Below are positions 8,688-18,055 of a DNA stretch of 64,000 bases, piece by piece. Positions within the stretch are counted from its first letter, which is position 1; each line of letters opens with the position of its first letter. The translations under genes and the position numbers were made by a program. Origin of the DNA: Martinezella miluonensis (lineage in GTDB: Bacteria > Pseudomonadota > Alphaproteobacteria > Rhizobiales > Rhizobiaceae). The notes under the pieces are model-generated. The model saw nothing but the letters and a program-made list of their open reading frames with translations. It was not told the origin of the DNA and searched no databases. Location: assembly GCF_900094545.1 (NCBI RefSeq), contig NZ_FMAH01000002.1, positions 248,001-312,000 of the forward strand, given 5' to 3'.

Positions 8688-10442
8688 CTAGAAGAGAGCG
8701 TCGGCGAACAATTCCTCGTCATTCGACGAAGCCGGGCCGCTTTCGGCTGCCGGGCTTTCCATGCCGAAGATCGCCGCATGGATCTCGCGTTCGGCGGCCA
8801 TGGTGTAGACCTTGAAGACGCGCTCGGAAATGACCGCCATGTGTGCTTCCAGCCCGCTTTTGTCCAAATTTGTACGGCGCGCAAGGCCGACCTCTCGTGT
8901 GCAGGACGCCAGTGTTTCACCGATTCCTGCCCGGAAATCGAGGCTGCTGACGATCTCTGCGACTTGGGAGGTCATGTCCTCACCACAGCGGCGGAGCTCC
9001 TTCACGTTCATGTCCATGGAAGCGCCGGCTTCGGTGATGTGCAGCAGCGCAGCGTCGATATGGGCGCCGAGACCGGAGGCATTGTCCGCCTCGTTGGTCT
9101 GCCGCCAGTCCTTCAGGCCTGTCGCTTGCGTTTCGAGCTTGCCGAGCCCGGTAAGAATCTTCTCGGCATCTTCATCGAGCAAGGATGCGAATGAGCGCAG
9201 CTCACCGGCGACGACGTTGATTGCGCGCCCCTCTTCTCCAAGCTTGCCGCAGCGCAGATTGGTGTTGAGGGCCATATATTGGATGTCGCGACGCACGAGC
9301 TGGATAGTCTGGATGCTCGTGGTCAGCTCCTTGACCATCTCCGACGTCTTTTCGCTCAGCCGGTTTGCCCCCGCTGCTGCGGCATCGATGCGGTCGACGA
9401 CACCGCGAGCGGCGGAAAGATCGCCGCGCAACGAATTGATCGGGCTTTTCCCATCCTCGCCGCTCTGCGCCATCATGGTCTGATAGAGGCCGAGAAGGGT
9501 GCGGATGTCGCCGCTGAAGCTTCGAATATTCTCGACAATCTTGCCTGTCTCGCGGTTGAACCCTCCGGTCGTCTCATTGAGCAACTCGAAGATGAGAGTC
9601 ATCGCCAGCCCGGAAAGGCGCTGACAATCCGTAGCCGAAAGGTCTGCCGGAGCTTCAGCGGCAAGATAGGCCTCCGTGATCGCGTGAGCAGTCTGGCAAT
9701 GCTCGACCCTCTGACGAGTGATATCGCCGATCTGCATGGCGGAAAGCGTGTGGGCAACCTTGTTCTGGATTTTTCGCGCAAGGCCGGAAACGGTATCGGC
9801 CAGTTCCGACAGGTTGCGCCGCTGGACCTGGATCTCATCGGCATTCGACACCAGACGTAGGGCGATGGATGGAATGCCGTCGAGATATTGTCCGAGCGAA
9901 CTGTCTTCGCCGGCCGCGGCGGATTCGATTTGCGCCTCCAACGAGCGGATCTGCACCGATAGTGCCCTGACTTCCTTGGTTGCAAATTCGATGCGTTCGA
10001 CGATCTCGCTGGCAAAGCTGGAGAAGTCCGGAATCCTTGCGCCTGCAATTTTTGCTGTCGCAGCAAAGGTTCGCAAATAGCGCAGAGTCTCTTCCATCGA
10101 CAGCACATGTACGCCGAGCGACCGACCGGTCTCGCCGATGATTGCGACGCTATCCTGGCGGCGCACTTCGGCGGGCGGCAGCTGATGCAGCAGATCGACC
10201 GTCTGAAGCAGGCGACCGGTGGCTTCGGCGGCGTTTTCCTCCTTCAGCGAGTTGCCAATATGCTCCAGCAGACCCACCAGCTTGGTCAGCGCCTCCGTCA
10301 CAGTGATCAGAACCGCGCCGCCGTCCAGGAAGCGCTGCTCGATCTGCAATCGGGCGCCTTCCAGCCGGTCGATAAAACTATCTGCGGAAACGGAGGTTTC
10401 CGCAGAAGTTGCAAATGTTCGGTTCGCCACCGCATACGCCAT
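8688..10442 (-). CDS. Soluble coiled-coil protein with degenerate chemoreceptor hairpin
   Basis: A 584-residue, almost wholly helical cytoplasmic protein with no membrane segment or signal peptide. Long heptad-rich stretches surround a segment (about residues 390-425) reading QYMALNTNLRCGKLGEEGRA and then a VAGELRSFASLLDED run. This mirrors the chemoreceptor tip ([15 protein letters not shown]...[10 protein letters not shown]), but the Glu-Ala-Ala-Arg core is replaced by Arg-Cys-Gly-Lys. It could be a divergent receptor, a CheA decoy or a scaffold. The start at 10442 has GAGG nine bases upstream; a GTG at 10457 overlaps that site. The che operon begins 1.4 kb away on the other strand, beyond an AraC gene. 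Confidence 0.75.
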   Translation of the reverse strand: MAYAVANRTFATSAETSVSADSFIDRLEGARLQIEQRFLDGGAVLITVTEALTKLVGLLEHIGNSLKEENAAEATGRLLQTVDLLHQLPPAEVRRQDSVAIIGETGRSLGVHVLSMEETLRYLRTFAATAKIAGARIPDFSSFASEIVERIEFATKEVRALSVQIRSLEAQIESAAAGEDSSLGQYLDGIPSIALRLVSNADEIQVQRRNLSELADTVSGLARKIQNKVAHTLSAMQIGDITRQRVEHCQTAHAITEAYLAAEAPADLSATDCQRLSGLAMTLIFELLNETTGGFNRETGKIVENIRSFSGDIRTLLGLYQTMMAQSGEDGKSPINSLRGDLSAARGVVDRIDAAAAGANRLSEKTSEMVKELTTSIQTIQLVRRDIQYMALNTNLRCGKLGEEGRAINVVAGELRSFASLLDEDAEKILTGLGKLETQATGLKDWRQTNEADNASGLGAHIDAALLHITEAGASMDMNVKELRRCGEDMTSQVAEIVSSLDFRAGIGETLASCTREVGLARRTNLDKSGLEAHMAVISERVFKVYTMAAEREIHAAIFGMESPAAESGPASSNDEELFADALF

Positions 10443-10685
10443 ACTGTTGGACCTCACCTGAAACCGTCTCGGGGAAACTAAGGCGGAGTCAGAAATACGG
10501 AGTTAACAGCCGAGACAAAACTGGCAGTTGTCCCAAAGTTGCGCCTTTTTATCGACCCAGAGTAAAGCTTTGGGCAAGACCGGGTCCTTATATCTACCAC
10601 CGGGCGTATATGCACCGACTTGAAGGCCATCGATTCTACTTGCGATTTAGATCGTGGCGAGCCCGCTGAAGCTGATCGAACAGAA
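10443..10685. promoter_or_regulatory. Divergent promoter region
   Basis: The interval between the receptor-like gene and the AraC gene. It contains the pair CCCAAAG/CTTTGGG around 10533-10577 and AT-rich stretches (CCTTTTTATC, CCTTATATCTACC) suited to promoters, but no box can be assigned with confidence. Confidence 0.35.
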
Positions 10686-11669
10686 ATGAACATTGCCGTT
10701 GACAAATATGCATGGTCGTCCTGCGAGCCCACGGAGCTTCAGGAAAAGCTGAGTGCTGCCGATATATCCGTCGTTTTCGATCAAGGATCGGAAAACCCGC
10801 GGTTTCACATCGACGTCACCGTGGCGATGATCCGGGAAATGGCGGCCTGGAAGATATTTTCGGAGACGGGCTACGAAATCCAATACCTGTTTCGCCCTGC
10901 CGATCGCATCGAGCTGCACTTCGTCGAAAGCGGCACCTTCGAGGTTGAAACGGAGGAGCAGGAATTCACCGCGACTGCGGGGACGGCCTTCATGCTGCTG
11001 TCATCCGGACCCACAAGGCTCAAAGCCTCCCGGAGTGCCTGCAAGATCGCGCTCGCCATACCCCGCTCTCTTTGCCTGCCGCTGATCCATCTCGAGAATG
11101 GCGATCCCGAGGCCTTCTTCCGGCGCTTCGATGCGATGGCCGACCTCACGGAAAAGGGCGTGCGCACAATTCACCTCATGGCGGCCTTGCTTCTGGAATC
11201 GGGCGATCACCCATTTGCCGGCTCGCCGCTGGGCGCATCCCTTTTCCAGGAAGCGCTTATCACCGCATTCCTGCAATCATGGCCGACATCGGCCCAGAAG
11301 ACCATGATTCAGGCCGCACGGCCTCGCAATCTGAAACGAGCGCTGGACTGGATCCAGGCGCATCTCGGCGAAGAATTCACCGTGTTGGATATCGCGCGAA
11401 ATGCCGGGCAAAGCGTGCGCAGCCTGCAGCTATCCTTTCAGCAGAATGTGGGGATGAATCCTCTGAACTACGTTCAACGCCTGCGGCTTCAGCAGATCCA
11501 TCACGAGCTGCTCCATGGCGATGCCGACGAGAATATATCGGATATTGCCGCACGCTGGGGTTTCAGCCATATGGGATACTTTGCTGCGCGCTATCGCGCC
11601 CTCTACGGCGTATCTCCATCATCGACGCGTGCCAGCCGCCGTCGCCTGAGCCCCCCTTCAAATATTTAA
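10686..11669 (+). CDS. AraC-family transcriptional regulator
   Basis: A 327-residue regulator. The N-terminal half (about 1-200) looks like the cupin-type sensing domain of the AraC_binding_2 group. The C-terminal 100 residues carry two helix-turn-helix units: LGEEFTVLDIARNAGQSVRSLQLSF and the ISDIAARWGFSHMGYFAARYRALYG block typical of AraC/XylS proteins. I start at the ATG 10686; a TTG at 10620 would add 22 residues, and neither has a strong ribosome site. It lies between two chemotaxis-related units, so it may regulate either; the ligand is unknown. Confidence 0.8.
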   Translation: MNIAVDKYAWSSCEPTELQEKLSAADISVVFDQGSENPRFHIDVTVAMIREMAAWKIFSETGYEIQYLFRPADRIELHFVESGTFEVETEEQEFTATAGTAFMLLSSGPTRLKASRSACKIALAIPRSLCLPLIHLENGDPEAFFRRFDAMADLTEKGVRTIHLMAALLLESGDHPFAGSPLGASLFQEALITAFLQSWPTSAQKTMIQAARPRNLKRALDWIQAHLGEEFTVLDIARNAGQSVRSLQLSFQQNVGMNPLNYVQRLRLQQIHHELLHGDADENISDIAARWGFSHMGYFAARYRALYGVSPSSTRASRRRLSPPSNI

Positions 11670-11698
11670 TATCAGAAATACGCAATTCTATCACTATA

Positions 11699-11714
11699 TC
11701 GCAGTTAATTGCGA
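11699..11714. promoter_or_regulatory. Inverted repeat 5' of the che operon
   Basis: TCGCA (11699-11703), six bases, TGCGA (11710-11714), in an AT-rich stretch between the AraC gene and the che operon. It could be an operator or a weak hairpin after the AraC gene; there is no T-run. Confidence 0.3.
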
Positions 11715-11786
11715 AAACGATCACAGGTTGAAGCCGGATTTAATACACCGTTAGCCATTTAACGATTTCGTTGAGCCAGCCAAGAC

Positions 11787-11801
11787 TCACAATCATTGTG
11801 A
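11787..11801. promoter_or_regulatory. 15-bp palindrome, candidate operator of the che operon
   Basis: TCACAAT-C-ATTGTGA is perfectly symmetric and lies 93 bases before the first che gene. A perfect dyad of this size in a promoter region is typical of a dimeric regulator site. The regulator is unknown. Confidence 0.5.
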
Positions 11802-11807
11802 CGCGGC

Positions 11808-11823
11808 CCTTTCGTCCGAAAGG
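11808..11823 (+). promoter_or_regulatory. Hairpin in the che leader
   Basis: CCTTTCG-TC-CGAAAGG has 7-bp arms and only a two-base loop. It follows the 15-bp palindrome directly. It could be part of the 5' leader RNA or a second operator half. Confidence 0.35.
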
Positions 11824-11893
11824 TCTCCAAACATCCAAACCGATAAACGTGAGCGAACCCGCATATTTGCCGCGGGCGCTCCGCGGGGTAACT

Positions 11894-12976
11894 ATGCGCG
11901 TCTTCGTCATAGATGACAGTCCTTCTGTCGTGGCCACGCTTCGCCGAGCGGTCGAAGCCATCAGTGGCAGCGAGGTCTTGTCGTTCCTGCATCCTCGCGA
12001 TGCACTCGAGCGGCTGGAGGATCAGGCGCCGGATCTCATTCTCGTCGACTACATGATGCCCGACATGAACGGCATCGACGTTATTTCCCATGTGCGCAAG
12101 AATTCCCATACGGCGCATGTCCCCGCCATCATGATCACGTCCCGCAAGGAAGCTGACATCAAGCTGGCGGCGATGAAAGCCGGCGCTACCGAATTCCTGA
12201 ACAAGCCGATCGATGAGGCGGAGCTGACGATCCGTGTCCGCAACATTCTCAGCATCGGCGAAGAGCGGCTGGCACTTGCGACCAAGGCAGCATCGCTGCA
12301 GCGCGATTTCGATGCCGCCATGAAACGGATCGAGCGGCACGAGGAAGAAATCATATGGCGCCTCTCCAAGGCAATCGCCTGCCGCCACGGCGAGACGGCG
12401 GATCACCTGGACCGGGTCGCCATTGTTGCCCGCATGATTGCCGAAGAAGTCGGTCTGGACGAGCGCCGCTGCCGCACGGTCTTTCTTGCCAGCGCCCTGC
12501 ACGATATCGGCAAGATCGGCCTGCCCGACGCCATTCTTTCCAAGCCCGGCACGCTGACCGCTGAAGAACGTTTGCAGATGCAGCAGCACACGGATTTCGG
12601 CGGAGAAATATTGAGCGACAGTTCCAGCGAACTGATCGAGGTCGCGCGCAAGATTGCGGAAAGCCACCACGAGAAATGGGATGGCACGGGCTACCCAAGG
12701 GGCATCGCCGGAGCCTCGATTCCGATCGAAGCGCGCGTCGTCGCCATAGCCGATGTCTTCGATGCGCTATGCTCCAAACGATCCTACAAGGCTGCCTGGC
12801 CGATCGCCGACGCCTTTCGCGAGATCGTCAACAGCAGCGGGACGCATTTCGACCCCGGCTGCGTGGCCGCCTTCTGCCGGCGTTGGGTCGACATCAAAGG
12901 CCTCTTCGAACAAGAGCGCGGCGACGGCTCCAAGACGACAGTTCCAACACTTCAGCTATCTCGGGGTTCGGCATGA
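11894..12976 (+). CDS. Response regulator with HD-GYP c-di-GMP phosphodiesterase domain
   Basis: A 360-residue two-domain protein. The receiver (1-120) has acceptor Asp52 (LVDYMMPDMNG) and Lys104. A helical linker leads to an HD-GYP domain with HDIGK at 203-207 and the diagnostic HHEKWDGTGYP (258-268). All signature residues for hydrolysis of cyclic di-GMP are present. It would be phosphorylated by the CheA of this operon and so lower c-di-GMP in response to receptor input; this coupling is inference. The ATG at 11894 follows GGGG. An upstream in-frame extension to 11771 runs through the candidate operator and is rejected. The stop overlaps the next start (ATGA). Confidence 0.88.
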   Translation: MRVFVIDDSPSVVATLRRAVEAISGSEVLSFLHPRDALERLEDQAPDLILVDYMMPDMNGIDVISHVRKNSHTAHVPAIMITSRKEADIKLAAMKAGATEFLNKPIDEAELTIRVRNILSIGEERLALATKAASLQRDFDAAMKRIERHEEEIIWRLSKAIACRHGETADHLDRVAIVARMIAEEVGLDERRCRTVFLASALHDIGKIGLPDAILSKPGTLTAEERLQMQQHTDFGGEILSDSSSELIEVARKIAESHHEKWDGTGYPRGIAGASIPIEARVVAIADVFDALCSKRSYKAAWPIADAFREIVNSSGTHFDPGCVAAFCRRWVDIKGLFEQERGDGSKTTVPTLQLSRGSA

Positions 12977-13299
12977 GCGGACAGACGGAAATCCTGCGCC
13001 TTCATGGCCCTTTGACGATCAAGACCATCGCCAATGTGAGAGACATCATCCAGGTCTATCTTCAAGAGGCGGCCTCGCTTCGCCGATCCCTGGTTATCGA
13101 CATCGATGGCAGCGAGGAGATCGACCTCACCCTGCCCCAACTGCTCCTGTCCGCACGGCAAACGGCCGACCGGACGGGCGTGAGGATTGCATTGAACAAA
13201 CCCGCGGACGGCAATCTTCTGACCGTCCTGCAACGGGCCGGCCTCCTTTGCGGCGACCGGCACAAGGATAGCTTCTGGCTAGAAGGAAAAGCAGCATGA
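12973..13299 (+). CDS. STAS-domain protein
   Basis: A 108-residue single-domain protein. The pattern of a buried strand (RSLVIDIDGSEEIDLTLPQLLLSARQTA) followed by a Gly-poor loop and GVRIALNKPADGNLLTVLQRAGL matches the STAS fold of anti-sigma-factor antagonists. The usual phosphorylatable Ser/Thr after the Asp is replaced by the DGSEEIDLTLPQ context, so a phospho-switch is uncertain. STAS proteins in chemotaxis operons are known from alternative systems, but their role is unclear. It overlaps the genes on both sides by four bases (ATGA), showing translational coupling with the HD-GYP regulator and CheY. Confidence 0.7.
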   Translation: MSGQTEILRLHGPLTIKTIANVRDIIQVYLQEAASLRRSLVIDIDGSEEIDLTLPQLLLSARQTADRTGVRIALNKPADGNLLTVLQRAGLLCGDRHKDSFWLEGKAA

Positions 13300-13664
13300 G
13301 CGCAAATATTCTCACCGTCGACGATTCCGCCAGCATTCGGCTGACCACGCGCATTGCCCTTACCAACGCCGGATATGCGGTAACCGAAGCGGTCGACGGT
13401 GCCGATGGCCTCGGCAAGATGAAGATGGGCAATTTCGACCTGATCGTCACCGATCTCAACATGCCGAACATGGACGGCCTGACCATGATCCGCGGCTTGC
13501 GGCAGCTGCCGGCCTATATGGGAACACCGGTCATCTTCCTGACTACGGAATCGGACGGCGATCTCAAGCAGCAGGCAAAGGCGGCAGGTGCTACCGGCTG
13601 GCTGACGAAGCCATTCGATCCCGAGAACCTCATCAAGATCGTGCGCAAGGTTTTGGGCAGATGA
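13296..13664 (+). CDS. cheY: Chemotaxis response regulator CheY
   Basis: A 122-residue stand-alone receiver. Asp9-Asp10, acceptor Asp53 (LIVTDLNMPNMDG), the Thr in FLTTES and Lys in WLTKPFD are all present. It is the direct phospho-target of the CheA encoded next. Because the operon also carries an output-bearing regulator, this CheY may drive flagellar or other output or act as a phosphate sink. Both ends overlap neighbours by ATGA. Confidence 0.9.
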   Translation: MSANILTVDDSASIRLTTRIALTNAGYAVTEAVDGADGLGKMKMGNFDLIVTDLNMPNMDGLTMIRGLRQLPAYMGTPVIFLTTESDGDLKQQAKAAGATGWLTKPFDPENLIKIVRKVLGR

Positions 13665-15682
13665 ACGAACTCGATCCGATCGCCGTTTTCAGGACGGAGG
13701 CCGCCGAGCAACTCGAACTGATCGAGGCCGGCCTCCTCGATCTGATGCGCGATCTGAGCGACAGGGCTCAGATCGATACGGTCTTCAGAGGGCTCCATAC
13801 CCTCAAGGGATCCGGCTCCATGTTCGGCTTCGATCAGCTGGCCGCCTTCACCCATCATTGCGAAACCGCCTTCGACCGCGTTCGCAAGGGCGAAGCTCCC
13901 GCCACGAAGGAGCTGGTGGGTGCCGTTCTCGATGCGCAGGGCCACATGCAGGCGCTGCTGGAAAATCCGAACGGCGATCACGAGACCATGAGCTCCGTTC
14001 TGCTGGAAAAGCTGCGTCTTGCGGTTGGCGCAAACGGCGCGGCAGCATCTGCTGCCGCGCCGACGGTTGCAGCGACAGTAAACGCCGGCTCCCCCGTAGG
14101 CAGCACCAAGACATGGCATCTGAAATTCAGCCTGCCGGCCAACGCCATGGCCAATGGCACCAATCCGCTCGGCCTTCTCGATGAACTGCGCGATCTCGGC
14201 GAATGCCGCATCGAAGCCGATATCGATGCCATCCCTCTGCTTCAGGATCTCGACCCCCGTGACCTCCACATCGGCTGGACGGTTCATCTGACGACCGAAA
14301 AGCCTCGCTCTGAGATCGAGGATGTCTTCATCTTCGTCATGGACGACATGACAATGGAGCTTCGCGAACTCCAGGCTGCGCAACAGGCGAGCCTCGCACC
14401 TTCAATCTCGCCTCCACAAAAGGCGGCGGCAGAAGCACCATCGAAATCGGCCGGCGAGAAGGTTGATGCAGGCAAAGTTCAGCCCGCGGACGCTAAGTCG
14501 CAGAAGCAGGCAGACAATGTCCGCATTCCGGCATTGCGTCTCGACGAAATGATGGATCGGGTTGGAGAGCTGGTCATAGCCCAGTCGCGGCTGAGCCAGA
14601 TGGCAAATTCCGTGGCCGATCTCGGCCTGCGTTCCGTTTCGGAAGAGATCGAGCGGCTCGCCGGCGAGCTGCGGGACACGATGATGGTCCTGCGTATGAT
14701 GCCGGTCGCGAGCCTTTTCAGCCGCTTCCGCCGACTGGTCCACGATCTTGCCCGCGAGACCGGCAAGGATATCGAGCTTATCACCGAGGGCGAAGGCACC
14801 GAAGTCGACAAGACCGTCATCGACCGGCTCGCTGATCCGCTCGTCCACCTCGTGCGCAACTCGATCGACCACGGGCTGGAAAGCCCGGATGATCGCGTCG
14901 CAGCCGGCAAGCCGGTGACCGGCCGCGTCATCCTCTCCGCGCACCAGACGGGCAGCGAAGTCATCATCTCCATCAAGGATGACGGGCGCGGCATCGACAG
15001 GCAAAAGGTGCGTGCAAAGGCGGAAGCCAATGGCCTCATCCAGCCAGGTACCCAGCTCACGGACAAGGAGCTGTTGCAGCTCATCTTTCAGCCTGGTTTT
15101 TCGACAGCGGAGAAGGTCACCAATCTTTCCGGCCGCGGCGTCGGCATGGATGTGGTGAAGAAAACCATCGAGACGCTGCGCGGATCGATCGACATCGCCA
15201 GCGAGTTCGGCAAGGGCTCCGACATCGCGCTGAGGATCCCGCTGACGCTTGCGATCATCGACGGGCTTCTCGTGCGGGTGGGCAATGGCCGTTACGTGAT
15301 CCCGCTGGCAGCCGTCGAGGAATGCCTCGAGCTTTCGGTCGAGCAGGATCTGCGCTCGCGCGGCCGCAGCTTCATTTCGCTTCGCGACGACCTGGTGCCC
15401 TTCCTGCGGCTTCGCGAGCTGTTCCGGACCGGCACCGAGCCGGACCCCTATCAGAAGGTCGTGGTGATCTCGACCGGAAGCCAGCGGGTCGGCCTCGTCG
15501 TCGACCAGATCATCGGCGACCACCAGACCGTCATCAAGTCGATGTCGAAGCTGCACGACCACGTCTCCACCTTTTCAGGCGCGACCATTCTCGGTGACGG
15601 CAACGTGGCGCTGATCCTCGACGTCGTGCACCTGATCGCCGCCGGACAACATCAGGAGGCGCAATTGCGGGCAGCAGGATGA
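13661..15682 (+). CDS. cheA: Chemotaxis histidine kinase CheA
   Basis: A 673-residue kinase. The Hpt domain (1-120) has phospho-His46 in FRGLHTLKGSGS. An Ala/Gly linker leads to an extra domain (about 150-226; WHLKFSLP...LGECRIEADIDAIPLL) in the place of the usual CheY-binding P2. Dimerisation helices follow (from about 286, VRIPALRLDEMMDRVGELV), then the ATPase domain (HLVRNSIDHGLESP, DDGRGID, GRGVGMDVV) and a CheW-like domain (about 536-660). It autophosphorylates under receptor control and passes phosphate to the CheY, HD-GYP and CheB receivers. It starts by ATGA overlap with cheY and ends by ATGA overlap with cheW. Confidence 0.93.
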   Translation: MNELDPIAVFRTEAAEQLELIEAGLLDLMRDLSDRAQIDTVFRGLHTLKGSGSMFGFDQLAAFTHHCETAFDRVRKGEAPATKELVGAVLDAQGHMQALLENPNGDHETMSSVLLEKLRLAVGANGAAASAAAPTVAATVNAGSPVGSTKTWHLKFSLPANAMANGTNPLGLLDELRDLGECRIEADIDAIPLLQDLDPRDLHIGWTVHLTTEKPRSEIEDVFIFVMDDMTMELRELQAAQQASLAPSISPPQKAAAEAPSKSAGEKVDAGKVQPADAKSQKQADNVRIPALRLDEMMDRVGELVIAQSRLSQMANSVADLGLRSVSEEIERLAGELRDTMMVLRMMPVASLFSRFRRLVHDLARETGKDIELITEGEGTEVDKTVIDRLADPLVHLVRNSIDHGLESPDDRVAAGKPVTGRVILSAHQTGSEVIISIKDDGRGIDRQKVRAKAEANGLIQPGTQLTDKELLQLIFQPGFSTAEKVTNLSGRGVGMDVVKKTIETLRGSIDIASEFGKGSDIALRIPLTLAIIDGLLVRVGNGRYVIPLAAVEECLELSVEQDLRSRGRSFISLRDDLVPFLRLRELFRTGTEPDPYQKVVVISTGSQRVGLVVDQIIGDHQTVIKSMSKLHDHVSTFSGATILGDGNVALILDVVHLIAAGQHQEAQLRAAG

Positions 15683-16191
15683 TGGAAGCAGAGGTAAAAT
15701 CAGACTATCGCGCCGTCTGGAAGGATGCGGAGGAACTCTCCGTCCTGACCTTCAGCCTGAATGGCGAGACCTTCGCCATCGAGGCGGTCATCGTTCAGGA
15801 AATCCTGGATCTGCTGCCCGAAACCAATGTTCCCGGCAGCCTGCCGTTTGTCGGCAGCGTCATCAATTTCCGCGGCAAGGTCATTCCGCTGGCCGATATC
15901 CGCGTCGCCTTCGGCATGGAGCCGGGCAACGTGACGATCGACAGCCGCATCGTCGTGACGGGGCTCGAACTCGATGGCGAGACGACGCTAATCGGCATTC
16001 GAACCGACAAGGTCTACGAGGTCACGCAGCTGTTGCAGTCGGCGAGCGAGCCACCGCCGATCATCGGCATGCGCTGGCGTCCGGACTACGTCCAAGCGCT
16101 CGTGAAACGAGGCGGCGAATTCATCATCATCCCGAACCTCCAGGCGATCTTCTCTTCGCAACGCGCAGGTGCGGCCAGAGCAACAGCATGA
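15679..16191 (+). CDS. cheW: Chemotaxis coupling protein CheW (first copy)
   Basis: A 170-residue adaptor of the SH3-like CheW fold. The typical pattern is visible: [22 protein letters not shown], then [14 protein letters not shown] as [14 protein letters not shown], then [14 protein letters not shown] and the C-terminal [12 protein letters not shown]. It couples receptors to CheA in the array. The start overlaps the cheA stop by four bases. The next gene, a receptor, begins 25 bases downstream. Confidence 0.9.
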   Translation: MMEAEVKSDYRAVWKDAEELSVLTFSLNGETFAIEAVIVQEILDLLPETNVPGSLPFVGSVINFRGKVIPLADIRVAFGMEPGNVTIDSRIVVTGLELDGETTLIGIRTDKVYEVTQLLQSASEPPPIIGMRWRPDYVQALVKRGGEFIIIPNLQAIFSSQRAGAARATA

Positions 16192-16216
16192 ATTTTCAAG
16201 GCAAGGGGGCTACCAG

Positions 16217-17926
16217 ATGCACTTTACGATCAAGCTCAAGCTGCTTCTAGCATTTGCTGTCGTGATTGCCATGCTTCTCGGCACGGCTGTCTACAGCATC
16301 ACCACACTCGGCCAGGTCAATGACAATTGGTCCGATACATTGACGGGGCCGGCCGAAAGGCTGCGCCTTGCTCAGAATCTCGACATCGCTGTGCTGCAAC
16401 AGCTGCGGCAGCAGAAGAACATGCTGCTATCGGCGTCGGTCGACGAGACCAAAGGTTACATTGCCAAGAGCGATGTAGCACGCGCAGAGTTTGACGCCGA
16501 TCTTACAAAGATCCTCGCAAGCGCCACCGAGCAGGACATGGCCTATTGGTCGCAGATCAAGGACCTCGCAGTCACTTGGCGCACGGCGGACGACCATATT
16601 CGGACGATGATTCTCGCGGGCAACAGCGCCGGCGCACTGCAAATCTCGTCGACCGAAGCCCGCGAAACGAGCACGAAGATCGACCACGCCCTGGCACAGG
16701 TCTTCGAAGCCGAGCGCGCGCGGTTGAAGCAAGCGGATCAAGATGCGGCAAACGCCTATGCGCATGCACGCTCGATCCTGATCATCATTGCCTCAGCGGC
16801 GTCGATCCTCGCGCTTATTTCGGCAATCTGGATCATCATCTCGATCAACAAGGGCATCAACCGCGCCGTCAGGACGGTCCAGACGGTGGCCGAAGGCGAT
16901 CTGACGGAATTTGCTGTTATCACCACCAAAGACGAAATCGGCGATCTGCTTGGCCACGTCAATTCGATGATCGAACGGCTGCGCGGCGTCGTCGCCGATG
17001 CGCTGTCGGCATCCGACAACGTCTCGTCCGGTAGCCAGCAGCTGTCGGCTGGCTCCGAGCAGCTGTCGCAGGGTGCGACCGAACAGGCTTCGTCCGCTGA
17101 AGAGGCCTCCGCCTCGATGGAAGAGATGGCCGCCAACATCAAGCAGAATGCCGACAACGCCGCCCAGACGGAGAAGATCGCCCGTCAGTCCGCCAAGGAC
17201 GCAGAGGTCAGCGGCCAGGCCGTCGACCGTGCCGTCAACGCCATGCGCACCATTGCCGAGAAGATCTCCATTGTTCAGGAAATCGCCCGACAGACCGATC
17301 TGCTTGCGCTCAATGCCGCCGTCGAGGCGGCCCGTGCCGGCGAGCACGGCCGCGGCTTTGCCGTCGTCGCCTCCGAAGTGCGCAAGCTTGCCGAGCGCAG
17401 CCAGGCGGCAGCCGCCGAAATCTCCAGCCTCTCGGGCGAGACCGTTACGGTCGCAACCGAGGCCGGCGACATGCTGTCGCGGCTGGTGCCCGATATCCGC
17501 AAGACGGCCGAACTGGTCGCCGAAATCTCGGCTGCCTGCCGCGAGCAGGATATCGGCGCATCGCAGATCAACGAGGCGATCCAGCAGCTCGACAAGGTGA
17601 CGCAGCAGAACGCCGGCGCTTCCGAAGAAATGTCGGCAACGTCAGAAGAGCTTGCCGCCCAGGCCGAGGAACTGCAGGCTTCGATTGCCTTCTTCAAGGT
17701 GGACCAGGCCAATACGCGCAAGGCGCAGCCGGTGCACAATCCCATCCATCAGGCGATGGGCGCCGCCAAGGCCAAGCCTGGCGCCAAGGTAACGGCTGCC
17801 AGGGCACCTGCCGCTCGCGCCGACAACAGCATCGTCGCGCAGCAGGCTCGTCTCAAGGGCTTCACTCTCGACATGTCCATGGGTGGGCCGGATGCCGATG
17901 ACAACGACTTTCGCCAGAGCGCCTAA
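16217..17926 (+). CDS. Methyl-accepting chemotaxis protein (first copy)
   Basis: A 569-residue receptor. It has transmembrane helix 1 (about 7-29), a periplasmic four-helix-bundle type sensor (about 30-186), helix 2 (about 187-212), HAMP (about 213-265) and a long signalling hairpin with the conserved tip ([16 protein letters not shown] onward, about 361-392). The C-terminus ends [13 protein letters not shown], with no CheR-binding pentapeptide of the NWETF type. The start at 16217 has AAGGGGG upstream. From about 16973 the DNA and protein are nearly identical to the next receptor. The ligand is unknown. Confidence 0.92.
   Translation: MHFTIKLKLLLAFAVVIAMLLGTAVYSITTLGQVNDNWSDTLTGPAERLRLAQNLDIAVLQQLRQQKNMLLSASVDETKGYIAKSDVARAEFDADLTKILASATEQDMAYWSQIKDLAVTWRTADDHIRTMILAGNSAGALQISSTEARETSTKIDHALAQVFEAERARLKQADQDAANAYAHARSILIIIASAASILALISAIWIIISINKGINRAVRTVQTVAEGDLTEFAVITTKDEIGDLLGHVNSMIERLRGVVADALSASDNVSSGSQQLSAGSEQLSQGATEQASSAEEASASMEEMAANIKQNADNAAQTEKIARQSAKDAEVSGQAVDRAVNAMRTIAEKISIVQEIARQTDLLALNAAVEAARAGEHGRGFAVVASEVRKLAERSQAAAAEISSLSGETVTVATEAGDMLSRLVPDIRKTAELVAEISAACREQDIGASQINEAIQQLDKVTQQNAGASEEMSATSEELAAQAEELQASIAFFKVDQANTRKAQPVHNPIHQAMGAAKAKPGAKVTAARAPAARADNSIVAQQARLKGFTLDMSMGGPDADDNDFRQSA
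16973..17926 (+). repeat. Duplicated signalling-domain segment, copy 1
   Basis: About 950 bases encoding the signalling half of the first receptor. The copy at 19004-19954 differs mainly at third codon positions and in a short variable linker before the C-terminal tail. Confidence 0.85.
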
Positions 17927-17948
17927 GCGGATGGCTTGATGCCAAGAG

Positions 17949-17974
17949 GATCCGGCGCCGGAAGGCGCCGGATC
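17949..17974 (+). terminator. Strong hairpin between the two receptor genes
   Basis: GATCCGGCGCC (17949-17959), loop GGAA, GGCGCCGGATC (17964-17974): a perfect 11-bp GC-rich stem 23 bases after the first receptor's stop. No T-run follows, so it is more likely an RNA-stability or partial-termination element than a full terminator. Confidence 0.5.
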
Positions 17975-18055
17975 AGAGGCTGGCGAATGCTACCGCAGGC
18001 CTCAAGAACTGATCCTCGGTTCGCGGAAGGGTGAATGTATCGGTCTTCGCGCATC

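Noticed and set aside
12676..12972. N-terminal extension of the STAS protein
   Set aside because: It overlaps the HD-GYP domain out of frame; the ATG at 12973 is in an ATGA overlap.
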